DNA from: Pycnopodia helianthoides
Lineage: Eukaryota; Echinodermata; Asteroidea; Forcipulatida; Asteriidae
Direction: 5' to 3'
DNA: 64,000 bases
Assembly: GCA_032158295.1 (NCBI GenBank)
Contig: CM063243.1
Span: 11,252,931-11,316,930, forward strand
Part shown: piece after piece, positions 35,200-46,774 of the stretch
Layout: each line of letters starts with the position of its first letter
How positions within the stretch are numbered: position 1 is the first letter of the stretch
The notes under the pieces: generated by a model
Database searches by the model: none
What the model was told of the DNA's origin: nothing
The model's input: the letters and a program-made list of their open reading frames with translations, nothing else
Made by a program: the position numbers and the translations under genes

Positions 35200-37945
35200 T
35201 TAAGTGCATTGATCTATTTCAACACCCTGGTTCTTTTTCTCATTCATCTTCCGAACCAATCTCTCCAATTCAAATAAATGTTGATCGGAAGCTTCAGGAA
35301 ATAAAGTCCTCACAGCTTCGGCCAAATTCAGCAAATATTCCGTATTCGCTCCACTCTGTCCAACTGAAGAGCAAATCTGTTGGGCAATATCCTCCATGGA
35401 TGCTGGGCCTAGGAAGCTCTGGTTGTCAGGCGTTGCTATGTAAATCATAACCTCAAAAGCCTCATAAGTGCTGGTATCTCGGGGGTGAAAGGTCACAGAA
35501 GTAAGTGAGTAGCCGCCTCTTTCTCGGAAGTCTAAGTATTCTCGCACCTTTGGAACGTCATCCTCTGCTATTTCATAAGCTATGCCCCATACTCGCTCCT
35601 AATGGGAAAAAAAGAAGCAATTTGAGATGATAAATTAGTATGTTTGCATTGATAAAAAGACTGCAATAGCGTTGACTGATTTGGTTGGAATTCTCACAAA
35701 TGGGGGTTATCCTTATCTCTGACATCACAATATTTGAACTTTTTAAACCCCTAGCTTTCTGGTGTCACAAGCTCAAACAGCACCCACAGTGAGGTCAAAG
35801 AAAGACCTATCAATGATTGTGAGTTGTGTGGGGTGTCTGTATAGACCCCATTACCTTTGTTTACAGAGTGATGACCTTGTACATTCTAATGCATTTCCTG
35901 ATGGGCAAGATACATGTACTACACAGGCCATATGGGAAAATTTACATTTTGTGTAATAATTTTCACATAATTCAAGACTTACAAAAGCAATAGCTGTACA
36001 GCTTTTGATATGTCCCCCCTTTCTTCATTCAAAATTTGAGAAAAATCAGACAATGCAATCTCCAAAAAACATCAGATTTGTTGTATTCTTCCATTCAGCT
36101 GTGTACAAGCTGTGCCTGTATGAAGTCCAGGCTCTGTGGCTCTTTTGTAAACATGTGATATCACAGGTCACATGGTCTATACACACACACCAGTTCCAAC
36201 ATTTGACCTCAGCATAGCGACCTACATGTATGCAGGGGGTAATGGTTCTATTGTTTACCTCAGAGTCTGGCAGCAGTGTAACTACACGTCCAGGCTGAAA
36301 AAGAAACACACACAAAACGTAAGTTAAACTTGAAAATTGACGGTAATTAAAATAGGAAAAAGTTCCCCCTCTTTTACTCCTAGAACTATGAGCTTCGTTC
36401 CTCTATAGTCTCCACGATAGCGGAGACGATTGCGATACAAACCTCATAGTTCTACATGTAGCTAGGGGTACCCCTATTTGAAGTTAAACTACAATAAAGA
36501 CATTACTAACTGAAGGGCTTGGATCTAGACGAGACTACGTATACCAATAACAAACAAATACATGTCTTGCTTGATCCTCTTGTCTAAATAAACCATATCT
36601 GATCACTCCTTGTTGCAAAACATTCATAAAAAAGGATAAAAGCAAAAAAACAAATGGTGACTGATGAAGTGCAGCTTATATAAAGCACTGAAAATATGTT
36701 ATTGAGCCATCCATTAAAGGTATACATAAAATGGCTTGACATATTATCACCGGATAAAAGTTCTTTAAAGTGCGTTTTTTAACCCCTTCCAGCCTCCCTT
36801 TTCTCCTTCAAAACCCACCCCCCACTCTTTCCTCAGTGTAGATGCATTTAAACATCAAACATAAGGTCTGTTCGAACCATTGCTTTGACTATCTGGAATA
36901 CCACAAATCAACATCAAACTGTCAGGGAATGATTTATTACCAGAGACCACACCAATTACTTGTCTTTTCCTTTTCCAAACAAAACCAACCCCCCCACCCC
37001 CCCTGTCGCCGGATTTGGTTTCGAATTTCCCGCTCCAGAACTATTTCGGCCTTAGCACTCTCTGGATAGTGTCTGTCTCCCTCTTCCTCGCACTTTCCAT
37101 CTTATCCAAACCCAACCCCCTACCAACACCTGTTCTATTCCCCCCCCCCCTCCTTAATAAGAACTTTATACAGTACATATTAACGCATCATACGCTTTTT
37201 AAGCCTTGGATTCCAATAGTATGTCTCTCCATGTAATGGAGAATAATTATATAATAATTAACCTCTGGCTTTTTGAACGTGTTGAGTGCGTCCCGGTTTC
37301 ACTATTTACTGTGCTTGTCGCCCCCCCCCAAAAAAAAAAAACAACAACAAACAAACATTCATACGATGCACATATGTTTTCTTCCATCAAAACGTTTTTT
37401 TTGTGTGGTCATAATGTTCTCATCTCCGGTCTGTTTACACAGGGCTACACGTTTGATTTCACTTTTCCCTTTACACAAGTTTCTTTAAACCATAAAACTT
37501 GTTGGCTACCAACCTTTCTGAAATAAATAAATCAGTATATAATTAGTTATTTTGAAGAGGGTTAAACAAGTGACTCGTGACTCGGACTCGGACCAAGTGA
37601 CTCGAGACTCGGACTTGGACTCTGGACTCGGACTTGGACTATTCCTACCTCCATGACCATGGACCAAGTGACTCGTGACTCGGACTCGACTACAACACTA
37701 TACCATGAGCTAGCTGCGGTAGAATTACATTTACATGTACATGTATATACAATTACTGCTTGTTTGTATTAAAAAACCAAAGAAATGAAAGAGCTTACCT
37801 TCCTAGGGTTTCCCCTGTGATCTGGACTACCTTGCCAAAATCGTCTTGCATATCCATCGATGTATCCTGCTACTTTTCGTTGGAATGGAAAGTTCACTTT
37901 CCATATTAATGATCCGTAGCCGAACGCCCACATACTTGCTGCCAT
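35200..37945 (-). CDS. CHAC2: Glutathione-specific gamma-glutamylcyclotransferase 2
   Basis: Coding exons on the minus strand: 37945-37799, 36294-36259 (only 36 bp) and 35598-35200; all junctions are phase 0, giving 193 residues against 184 in human. The start is MAAS, four codons before MWAFGYGSLIWKVNFPFQ, the family's N-terminal GYGSLIW substrate loop; the inner Met is also possible. RRFWQGSPDHRG, the micro-exon PGRVVTLLPDSE and ERVWGIAYEI follow. LDFRERGGY holds the expected catalytic glutamate, and GPSG-like SGANTEYL the C-terminal conserved part. The cytosolic enzyme splits glutathione into 5-oxoproline and Cys-Gly. Divergent to UQCC3; the 36-bp exon is easily missed by gene finders. Confidence 0.94.
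36378..36480. repeat. Small inverted-repeat element, possibly a deletion derivative of the 45295-45910 family
   Basis: Left end ACTCCTAGAACTATGAG closely resembles ACTCCTAGAATTATGAG, the left end of the large palindrome at 45295. Right end has CCTCATAGTTCTA. Centre has TCTCC and GGAGA arms. In a CHAC2 intron. Confidence 0.5.
36781..37540. other. CHAC2 intron with C-rich and A-rich runs
   Basis: Pyrimidine-rich stretches and poly-C runs near 36990, 37140 and 37322, the last followed by poly-A. No exon supported. Confidence 0.4.
37565..37690. repeat. Degenerate GTGACTCG / GACTCGGAC repeat
   Basis: The words GTGACTCGTGACTCGGACTC, GACTCGAGACTCGGACTTGG and relatives recur irregularly, forming an imperfect minisatellite in the first CHAC2 intron. 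Confidence 0.6.
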
Positions 37946-38027
37946 TTCTTTCAATTTTTAGGTGTGGGTGGTTGGTTTTGTTTTGTTTTGTTTTTAAATA
38001 GCGCCACCAATGAACAAACCAGGGGTG

Positions 38028-38110
38028 CGTTCCACTTGCGCAAACAGATCGCAACCGTTCGCACAAACGTTTTGTGATTGTTTGCGACTGAGTGGAACGA
38101 TTTGTTGCGC
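38028..38110. repeat. CGCAAAC-rich foldback repeat, copy 1
   Basis: GTGCGTTCCACTTGCGCAAA at the left, and TTTGCGACTGAGTGGAACG inverted at the right. A related GCGCAAACGTTGGCAACGTT-rich stretch is at 38355-38465. Both lie in the CHAC2-UQCC3 spacer, just above the CHAC2 start. Confidence 0.6.
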
Positions 38111-38354
38111 ACTTCAATAATGGCGGCGCACTGTAATGGAGATGGAGACACACCGGAGTGTATTTTTTGTAGCGTTGGCTTTAGTAGTCCTCTTTTATTC
38201 ATCACGACATCAACTTATTGAGTTGTTATTTCAACTCCACTGAAATAAACATTTTAATTGTTTTCGTTACAAGAAAAAAACCGTCGTCTGCTAACCTTTC
38301 AGTTATCTTCATGATGACCGCCATTTTTCAAACCACCCACCAACACCTCAAAAA

Positions 38355-38465
38355 TACGTTCGCCTACGGTTGCTAACGTTCGCCAGCGTTGGCAGCGCAC
38401 AACTCGTTCCACTCGAAATTGTTGGCAAACGTGCGCAAACGTTGGCAACGTTTGCGCAAGTTTTT
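38355..38465. repeat. CGCAAAC-rich foldback repeat, copy 2
   Basis: CGTTCGCCTACGGTTGCTAA, CGTTCCACTCGAAATTG and GTGCGCAAACGTTGGCAACG share words with 38028-38110. Confidence 0.55.
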
Positions 38466-39879
38466 TTTCTCGAAGCGCCCTCTTGCATCAACACGCAATA
38501 TTATCGTCCATTACATAAGTCCCATCCAGAGACTTGCAGACTTGTCGCATCGTCTTGTTGTAGCTCGGTACGTAAACATACATTTCATGTTTATGAAAAG
38601 CACTGCCGGGAGTATTAATCAAAATTGCGTTTATTCCTGCTGAAAATTTAAGAGGTAAATCTCAAATTAACCACAGTTCAATTTACTGTAAACGTAACGT
38701 CACGAAAAATAAATGTTATTCATTTTTTTCTTTTAACAACGACGTTTGGTCAGATCAAAATGGTTCTTAGTTAATAAAAATAACAGAACTATGCAATTTA
38801 GGCACAATAAAATTCTCAAAAGTTTTAATAAGTTGCGTTGTGTTTTTGAGGCTGCCTACATTCATGGTGACACTGACAGTGACACGTCATTTTTAGTGGT
38901 ATTTTTTACTATAAAATAAAGGAACCGAGTCCTACTACTAGTAACTACTGACCAAAGTCACTACCCCCAATTATTCATTGTCTGAGTCATGTGGCCGACT
39001 TCTGTATTAGGGGCGTGCTACTAAAAAAAGGTAAAACTGTGTGGTATACTTAATTAAAATACCTATAGTATTAGTATTAAAAACGAGCGATACATTTCCA
39101 TCTGAAAATAGAGTAACAACAGGACACTTGAAGTTTTAATACACGAAGATTGGTTATAACATGCAAGCGTACCCAAGTCATGTCATACGTGTATGACTTG
39201 TCTTGGGTATCTACGAAGTGACTTGGGTACGAAGCGACTTGGGTACGAAGTGACTCGGGCACAAAGTGACTCGGGTACGAATTGACTTGGGTACGAAGTG
39301 ACCAACGTTCCCGCTTCTAGTAGTACAGTACTAGAGTGGTATACCCATTTTGGTCATCATCTGATGACAAACATTGTTAAAAGAGCACTGTAGGGTCCCG
39401 GTTATACATACTAGTAAATAGTAATAGTCCAAGCTATAATGTTTCTTTAATTTTAAGTGTTACAACTTGCAATCATCACAATTAGTAGTAGTATATTCAT
39501 ATTCAAGCCAAAAGAAACATGGCCTTACCCTGCATGAAGCTCTTCAAGAAGGCAGAGTTGTCAATGCTAAGACAACCAATCAGTTCAAAAACTATGCTTT
39601 GACAGATAACTGAGCGAAAATGGAAATGAGGTGTTAAAAAGTCATAAGCCTATAGGGGCCTACTACATTCCCATCAAACCTTAAATGGAGGTGTGAGTGT
39701 AAGTGTACATCATTGATTCGTACATATTGATCATGGTAGCGTTGAGGTTACATGTACACTATTCATGTACTTCACTGTAAATAAATCATAGTTCTAGGAC
39801 TATGACATTGCTAGAAAGAGCCGATCATGTTGTTTACAAGTATGCTAATGCTAATGTAATTTTTTTGTCATTTTTACAG
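38466..39879. other. Spacer between CHAC2 and UQCC3; no exon supported
   Basis: Holds the minisatellite at 39209-39301. A non-coding UQCC3 first exon must lie here, because exon 2 starts at an acceptor (39880) before the ATG; its position could not be fixed. Confidence 0.4.
39209..39301. repeat. 16-bp minisatellite, about 6 copies
   Basis: Unit TACGAAGTGACTTGGG with variants (AGCGAC, GACTCGGGCACAAAG, GAATTGAC), about six head-to-tail copies. Confidence 0.85.
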
Positions 39880-39901
39880 GTGTGCACAACCGTGGTTCAT
39901 C

Positions 39902-40449
39902 ATGTCCAAGAAAGTCACAATGTTATTAAGCCTAGGTCTTATTGGAGCCTCTGGTGCAATTGGATGGGGACTTCTCAAACTTGTCTCACCAGCTCCTGAA
40001 GTTTTACTGAAGGTAATTTATCTTATTTAACTCAAAGCATGGATGTTGTGGATGTACATGTAGAACTACCTTATGCTCAAAGTCAGGATGTTGCTGACTG
40101 TAAAACATGGCATCCAAATTGCTCACATGCATTGTAAATAAAAGGTAATGGCCAATTTCAAAACAAGGTGTCCACAGGACACCAAGATACCCCTGGGCTG
40201 ACACCGTACTACTCCTCTTGAAGATGACAAACTCTACATGTACTGAGGGTTGGCAAGTATCATTTACTGTCTTACAGTTCTATGCTTTAAAATCCATTCC
40301 AATTGATTTGTCAACAGAAACTTCCAGAATCCAACCCAGCGGTAATGACCGAGTCTAAACAGAGAACCCAGGAGTGGATGAATGCATTGAAAGCTGCAGC
40401 AGACAACCCCAACCCAATCTATAAGTCATTCGGGCCCAAGAAAAACTGA
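39902..40449 (+). CDS. UQCC3: Ubiquinol-cytochrome c reductase complex assembly factor 3
   Basis: Exons 39902-40012 and 40318-40449, phase 0, 80 residues (human 93). An acceptor (tttttacag) at 39879 precedes the ATG, so the 5' UTR is spliced. The N-terminus is a membrane segment (about residues 7-28: MLLSLGLIGASGAIGWGLL, then a KLVSP turn) like human MLGAGAGVGYALLVIVTP. It is followed by an amphipathic tail (KQRTQEWMNALKAAADNP) matching the family's helical part. In vertebrates the protein sits in the inner mitochondrial membrane, binds cardiolipin and stabilises early complex III with UQCC1/2. AATAAA at 41059. Assignment rests on layout and modest similarity of a short protein. Confidence 0.8.
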
Positions 40450-41810
40450 AGATGTGCCCATGAACTGCTGAACCTGAAGCTGACTGTAGAAGAAAGCTCA
40501 ACCTTATCTATAAGTGAGGCAGTTGTGCCTGAGAAAAAAACAATGAAGATGCATTTATAAACTGTCCAACCTTTTGATGACATCTTCAGACAATGCTTAA
40601 ACGTTGGCAATGAGTGTCATTGGACACAGTTTGCGAGTCACAGATCTGAAAACAGTCGTGTGTTGATGCAATTACACTATTATGTACAAGAATGCATTGA
40701 AACTGATGGTGGGATGCAGCATCTCTTAGTTCCAGATTGACTGTAAACAAATCTGAGTTGTTTACAGTTACAGCCACCACAATCTGCCTGCCTTGAAGTA
40801 CATGTATGTAGTTAAGAACATCTTAAATTGGGAGTACTGTTGCCTTGTATGCAGGCAGATTTGACATGGGGATGAATTTGAGTAGCTTTCTTAAAAATAT
40901 GATTGCCATGGTTGTACATGTTTATGAACTTAGCAAATCTTGACAAGTGTTTTTAACTGGGCTCTAGCTCAACAAATGAACAATCTGAATCAACGGCATA
41001 CAATAATGTGTACAGTGTTTCACATAAAGATGATGCACGGTGAAACATATTTATAGAAAATAAATCAAGCCAAATTCAGTTATTTCTTACACTGTACGTT
41101 GAGTTAACAAAAACAAAAAACAGAACACGCATCATATTTATATGTATTTTGATCAAGGTTGTTTATTATTAAATATTCAAATATATCACACATCACAATC
41201 TTGTTCTTCTGTTATAAAAAACTACACTGAATTATTACGATTATTTTACATGAATCATGTATCAGACTTGGATGGGATTATGTGCAGTCTATAATCCAAC
41301 TAGATAACTGACACAAACAATTTGACAAACAAAAGTAACTTTAAAGAATGCTGTGAAAATAGTTTTACTTTTGAACTTATGGTCTCTCTTATTATTTAAC
41401 TCAAAGACAAAAGCTCCCCTCACAATAGGGTTAAACCAATGATTTAATACACGGATAGTTTTGATTCTTACTGATATAAACAAAGTGTTGTGTTATTAAG
41501 GGAAGAAAAAAATAAAGAATGTGAGAAAAGTAATTAACATTTACACTGTTTTGTTGTCTTGAAACTTTGAAGTGTTTTTAGGTAGCTGAATTTTAAGGTT
41601 TGCTTTTTCTGTTTAGTCCTGACCATCGAGGAAGATTAGGCAATCAAAAATCATGAGACTGCACTGGTAAAAACTGTACTTAATATAATTAACTTTCAAT
41701 TACCAAACATAACGCATAATTCTTTATTTTATTGAGTTTCACTTTTCAATCAGTGGTGTGCATTACTGATTCTGCTTACTATTAGTGTCTATGGGAGTTC
41801 AATGACAACC
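40450..41810. other. UQCC3 3' UTR (to about 41080), then intergenic DNA
   Basis: AATAAA at 41059-41064 is a plausible poly(A) signal, giving a roughly 0.6-kb UTR. No gene seen beyond it. Confidence 0.45.
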
Positions 41811-42211
41811 TTAAAGACACTGGACACCTTTGGTAATTGTCAAAGACCAGTTGTCTCACTTGGTGTATCTCAACATATGCACAAAATAACAAACCTGTGA
41901 AAATTTGAACTCCATTGATCATCGAAGTTGCAAGATAATAATGGAAGAAAAACACCCTTGTCACACGAAGTTGTGTGCTTTCAGATGCTTGATTTTCGAG
42001 ACCTCACGCGTGAGGTCTCAGCGTGAGGTCTCAAAATCAATTCAAATATTTTACTGAGAAATTACTTCTTTCTCAAAAACTACGTTACTTCAGAGGGAGC
42101 TGTTTCTCACAATGATTTATACTATCAACAGCTCTCCATTGCTCGTTACCAAGTAAGTTTTTATGCTAACAATTATTTTGAGTAATTACCAATAGTGTCC
42201 AGTGCCTTTAA
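41811..42211. mobile_element. MITE family C, full-length copy
   Basis: Ends are inverted: TTAAAGACACTGGACACCTT TGGTAATT and AATTACCAATAGTGTCCAGT GCCTTTAA. The centre folds at GAGACCTCACGCGTGAGGTC TC, a perfect palindrome. The left half contains ACAAACCTGTGAAAATTTGA, which is the reverse complement of the core of families A and B. Confidence 0.85.
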
Positions 42212-43018
42212 GTTTGAAGACCAACATCAATCAATCAATTATATACCCTTTGCATGGGCCTGCTTTAACCAAGGTCAAAGAATACAGAATACTTCAGAGA
42301 GGCAACAGAGGCATTTGCCAGCAACGGAGGCAATTCTGGTCATTGCCTTGGTGCCCCCTTGAAACGTCCAATAGAAATGAACAATTTCCTCATAGAGGTG
42401 CCCTTTACCAAGGAGAAAACGCTTTGGTGCCCCTGCCTTTTCAAAAACAAAGCATCAGGCATGCAATCGAAATTTGCATATTATATGTGTACATGAACAA
42501 TGCAAAACTCTTGGCCAATGATGGATCTTCCTATGACCTCAGTGAGGGTGCTAATTGAGCATAAGTGACATAATTATGCAATTGGCTGTGGAGGAAATGA
42601 CAACAACGGTCCCCAAAGTACATGCACATACATGTACATTGACCCTTTGCAATGCTAGACTGGCTATGTGCTCTGGTTTATCATCAAGTACTAATCCTTA
42701 TTGTATATGAGAGGATAGGTACGTGAATGGCAATCATTGCCTGCCAATTGTACGAGTCAACCCTACGCAAAGAAATACAAAAATATATTTTTTTTTCTCA
42801 CTGCACATATTTTTTTCTCACCGTCGACCAATGATGTCACCGACGCACCATCCCAGTTTAGCTTCCTACTTGAGCTGTTAAGGGATTATTTACTCAAAAA
42901 ACTGAAACGACAACAGTTCAAGGCCCAAGCCAATGTTTTGTAAAAATGCTGATACATTCAATAGAACTACATATTTCAAATTCATATTCCTCCATTAAAA
43001 TGAACATGTGTAGACACG
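42212..43018. other. No gene seen; repetitive sequence with CCTTGGTGCCCC words
   Basis: The words TTGCCTTGGTGCCCC, GGTGCCCTTTACCAAGG and TTTGGTGCCCCTGCC, in mixed orientation between 42330 and 42440, suggest another small foldback repeat. No exon supported. Confidence 0.4.
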
Positions 43019-43411
43019 TCATGTGCTCTGTTCGGTTTGTCTAGCAAGCACCTGGGTGTTAAACTCATGCATGAATTCTGAGGAAAGTTCTTTGAGTTTA
43101 GTTAAAAACATAGTTCTTTCTTCCTCCCTCCATTCCTGAAACCAATCAGTGAAGAGTTTTAGCTGGCAGTGGAATATACTTGGGGCCTTGTCGTTTACTT
43201 TCAGAGTCTGCATGGCATCAAATAGGGTTGTAACATCTGGCGGCACTGCCTTATTTACAAGGTCCGTTAAAAAGTCCTTTCTTTGGTAGTGGCTCCACGT
43301 TGTGAACCAGTGAAGGACGGTTTTCAGCTCCTGCTGGAAGACACTGGCAGCCATTTCTTCTCTACTTGGTGGTGCAGCAGCTTCCATGGTCACACCTTTT
43401 CCTGACGTCAT
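43019..43411 (-). CDS. C14orf119-like protein of unknown function
   Basis: 130 residues in one coding exon on the minus strand. An acceptor (gtgacag) ends at 43433, 21 bp before the ATG, so the leader is spliced. The protein resembles vertebrate C14orf119: LKTVLHWFTTWSHYQRKDFL TDLVNKAVP against MKCILHWFANWSGPQRERFL, then PSIFHCQLKLFTDWFQEW with an EEERTMFLTKL tail against PSIFECQLHLWDQWFRGW. The two tryptophan-rich helical repeats (around residues 33-60 and 75-105) look like a duplicated motif. No biochemical role is established for the family. It points away from GON7 (ATG at 44499), so they may share a promoter. Confidence 0.85.
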   Translation of the reverse strand: MTSGKGVTMEAAAPPSREEMAASVFQQELKTVLHWFTTWSHYQRKDFLTDLVNKAVPPDVTTLFDAMQTLKVNDKAPSIFHCQLKLFTDWFQEWREEERTMFLTKLKELSSEFMHEFNTQVLARQTEQST

Positions 43412-43439
43412 CAGATTGATATGACGATGGTTCTGTCAC

Positions 43440-44498
43440 ATAAAAAGTAGAATTTGTTTGAAATGGTAATATTGGACAGTGTATTGTGAAAAGTCAGTAG
43501 ATTAAATCTCATTGAATCTCGATTAAAATGGCTTTCTTTTATTGGAAGAAAATGAATGAGGTTTTACAGATAGCCAAATGCCAATAAAACACCAGAGAAC
43601 TAGTCAACAATCACTCCAAGACTGAGTCCAAGTGGTCTGACTGGCTAGTTCGGATTCAAAAGCATCCCCATTTCATTTGAAATATGGACCAGTGAAAAAG
43701 CTGGTGGACTAATGAATTGACAATCTAACTGTTCCCGTTGGCTAGTCGCTAATTAAGAGTTAAGGCAAATCTGCTGATAAATAAACTTACAAAATAAAAG
43801 TTCTTGTATTTGGAAATTAATTAATTGCATCAGACTTCCTTCTTTACTGTTGAGCATGTGTATGCTACCCATCAACATATTTTGATGTAGTGATTGATTA
43901 ACAGCGAAACAAACATTTATATTTATAATGTGGATCATTTAAAATTGGCCTCAGTTTACAATCATCATGGTCATGCAGCTTAAATATTCATAAAAACATT
44001 ATATGCTTCTTCAAATCACAGTGTACTAGAATGATCTGACCAGCAAGAGGAGCATTGTGAAATAATAAGTAAATCATTCATGATGCATGAGTTACGGGCC
44101 AATACAAATATTTTAAATAAATCAAAAATATTTTTGTACTGTCTCACTGGATAGCAAATAAAAAGGTCATTAATATATTTATTGACTAATATTAACGAAA
44201 TAATGCTCACATTTTCATCTTGATTGCATCATGGATCCTTCCACATCATTATGAACTATTCATAAGACGAAGACAATTCGGTACTAGCGTGATAATGTTA
44301 AAAATAACAATTATTTACACAGCGGTCCTTGCTCCCTGTACCTGATCCGGCAATACAGAAGACAGTTATTTTCAAAAAATGGTCAGCCGGCCACTTTTGT
44401 GGCCTTACAACCTCGTTTTCATTTGATGAATAGCGCACGCTCGCGACGTGTAACAATACGTGAGCTAACCCTGAGAACGTAATCATATTTCAATAAAG
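43440..44498. promoter_or_regulatory. Shared 5' region of the C14orf119-like gene and GON7
   Basis: About 1.1 kb between the divergent coding starts. It holds the C14orf119-like leader intron; the promoter is most likely in the CG-richer stretch 44320-44498. No exon boundary could be fixed. Confidence 0.4.
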
Positions 44499-46197
44499 AT
44501 GGCGGCCCCCATGGTAACATCGACGGTCTCTCTTCGCTCCGGTGAAAAACACAGATTTAGCAATCGAATTGAACTCACAAATGGCCAGGTTACGCACGAG
44601 AAATTGAGAGAATCTGTTCAGGGAATCCAGAAGGAGTTAAATGATTTTCTTACCTCACAAGTAGATATTGAAAAAGGCTCAACAGTCAAACGAAAAACCA
44701 ACACCGGAGACGCATCGCATTCGCAGGATGACGATTTAGGTACGATCAATTGATATTATGAAAAAGAGGGCGCTGTGATAGTTTTAATTCCTGTTTGTTT
44801 GTTTTGTTTAGAACTCATAGAATAATCTTCCCGTCAAGGGAACTCGGCAAACTCCAACAATGGGATATAAACACCAAGCTGGTTAACATATAATCTCTCT
44901 CATATAATCATACAAACATTGGTTTAACGTAGATTATGAATTGCACAAATCAAGACATTGTGATCCAGTATCTAGACGACAATACTTGTTCTAATTTCTA
45001 GTCATTGACATTGTTAAATCAGCGGTCAGCTTGGTAATGGTAGGATTGACACCAAAACCTTTTAGATTGCAATTCCTGCTTTCTAATTGGACCACGGTGA
45101 CATTTACATGTGTAGAAACAACCCCAAATGCTCTTGAACTATTGACCATTGTCGTCAAGTTGGAACCCCCCCCCTATATGCCACTTCCTTACCTAATTCC
45201 CTTTGATAATCACTCATGGCAAAGTTTCCTTTGTTAGGTACCAACAACCTGACAACAGCCATAATTAATACCAATAAGAATGGCTGTGTGTGGGTACTCC
45301 TAGAATTATGAGGTTCCATGAACCTCATAGAGGTCCATGTACAAACTACAATACAAAACTTTTTTTCATTTACGTTTCTGCACCTGGAGTTCTCATTTGA
45401 AATCGGATCTCGCCAAAATTAGGCTCTACGTGTTCCTTGGAATCTCATTGAGCGTTGCATGGGTCAAGAAAATCCACTCCGCAAATTTAAAATTGTTAAA
45501 AAGCAATAAATTCTTACCGTCATTCCCAGTCCTCTTCAAACAGTGTGAGTGTTATAACAAATATGGCGCTGGAGTCACATGATGTGTGTACAAAACCAAC
45601 CTACAGTTGTCGGTAGACCTTTGCGAGCGCAGCAAGCGCCATATTTGTTATAACACTCACACTGTTTGAAGAGGACTGGGAATGACGGTAAGAATTTATT
45701 GCCTTTTAACAATTTTAAATTTGCGGAGTGGATTTTCTTGACCCATGCAACGCTCAATGAGATTCCAAGGAACACGTAGAGCCTAATTTTGGCGAGATCC
45801 GATTTCAAATGAGAACTCCAGGTGCAGAAACGTAAATGAAAAAAAGTTTTGTATTGTAGTTTGTACATGGACCTCTATGAGGTTCATGGAACCTCATAAT
45901 TCTAGGAGTAGTGTGTGGGTACCTTAGTAAATAATGCAATAAATGCCTTTCATTGCAGGACACTGTAGTAAACAAAAACAAATACCATCCTGAATTATCT
46001 TTAATTGAAGTATGTCAATTTGCTTGGTCACGACAACCTTACTAAATTGTTCTATAATATGACAATATTTTTTTAATGAATGTTTTTTTGTAGATGGAAG
46101 TGATGATGATGGTGATAACGATGATGCTGAAGATCAAGAACATTTAGCAAAAGAGCAACCAACTAAAGAACCACCTGAAAAGAAGCCTAAAAAATAG
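44499..46197 (+). CDS. GON7: EKC/KEOPS complex subunit GON7
   Basis: Exons 44499-44739 and 46094-46197 (phase 1) give 114 residues; human GON7 has 100. The N-terminal half (IELTNGQVTHEKLRESVQGI QKELNDFL) matches the GON7 helix that binds LAGE3. The C-terminal half is acidic and disordered (DGSDDDGDNDDAEDQEH), ending in a basic PEKKPKK tail as human GON7 ends in AKRPKTPS. GON7 stabilises the KEOPS complex, which makes the t6A modification at position 37 of ANN-decoding tRNAs. The only intron carries the 616-bp palindromic element. Short, low-complexity sequence makes this likely rather than certain. Confidence 0.8.
45295..45910. mobile_element. Long-TIR palindromic DNA element with 9-bp target duplication
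   Basis: Left arm 45295-45570 and right arm 45635-45910 are 276-bp inverted copies with one mismatch noted by eye (AAAGCAATAA against AAGGCAATAA); the loop is 64 bp. Termini are TACTCCTAG and CTAGGAGTA. GTGTGTGGG flanks both sides (45286-45294 and 45911-45919), a 9-bp target duplication typical of Mutator-like elements. No transposase is encoded; the matching short open frames on both strands reflect the palindrome. Confidence 0.92.
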
Positions 46198-46620
46198 ACT
46201 TCCCTTGAAGACTGTTGTAAAAGCATCAGGTTCTCTATTTTGCGAGGCAGAATAAGAACTGCAAAGTTGGACAGAAAGCAATTTGCAGAAAGAATGAAGT
46301 TTAGTCCAAGCTGTTGAGTACTAGAAAACAACCATGGAAGAGCACTTGGGTAAACTTTCCTTGAGTGAATGAACTCCATCAGATGTCCTATCATAGACCA
46401 TCTCTTTCATTTATGGTCAATTATAAAAAGTGGGACCATAATATTGTATGGCTGACTGTGCATTTTTGTACCAACCTTTCTTAAACCTTGTCCCTCTTTT
46501 GTGTAATGTGCTACTGTGATTCATTCCTTTCTGAATTACTTTAGTTGGGTAGGTCTTTTTATAGACTTATGAATTGATAGATGTTAAATTTGCATCAGGA
46601 AAAAGAATATTATTTGGTTT

Positions 46621-46774
46621 TGCCCATACACCGATGTGTATTATAAAAGCAGTGTGTACTTTTTTGAGTCCTGTGGTTTTGGCCATTATACTGATGTGTA
46701 TTATAAAAGCATAGTGTACTTTTTCGAGTCCTGTGAAAAAAAATTACACAGGCATATCACTCGAGTGATATGCC
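46621..46774. repeat. Tandem duplication followed by a 24-bp perfect palindrome
   Basis: The stretch with GATGTGTATTATAAAAGC and GTGTACTTTTT(T/C)GAGTCCTGTG occurs twice, about 60 bp apart. Directly after comes GGCATATCACTC joined to its complement GAGTGATATGCC (46751-46774). Confidence 0.75.

Noticed and set aside
45337..45868. A conserved protein encoded on both strands
   Set aside because: The identical frames are a consequence of the 276-bp inverted arms; no coding evidence otherwise.
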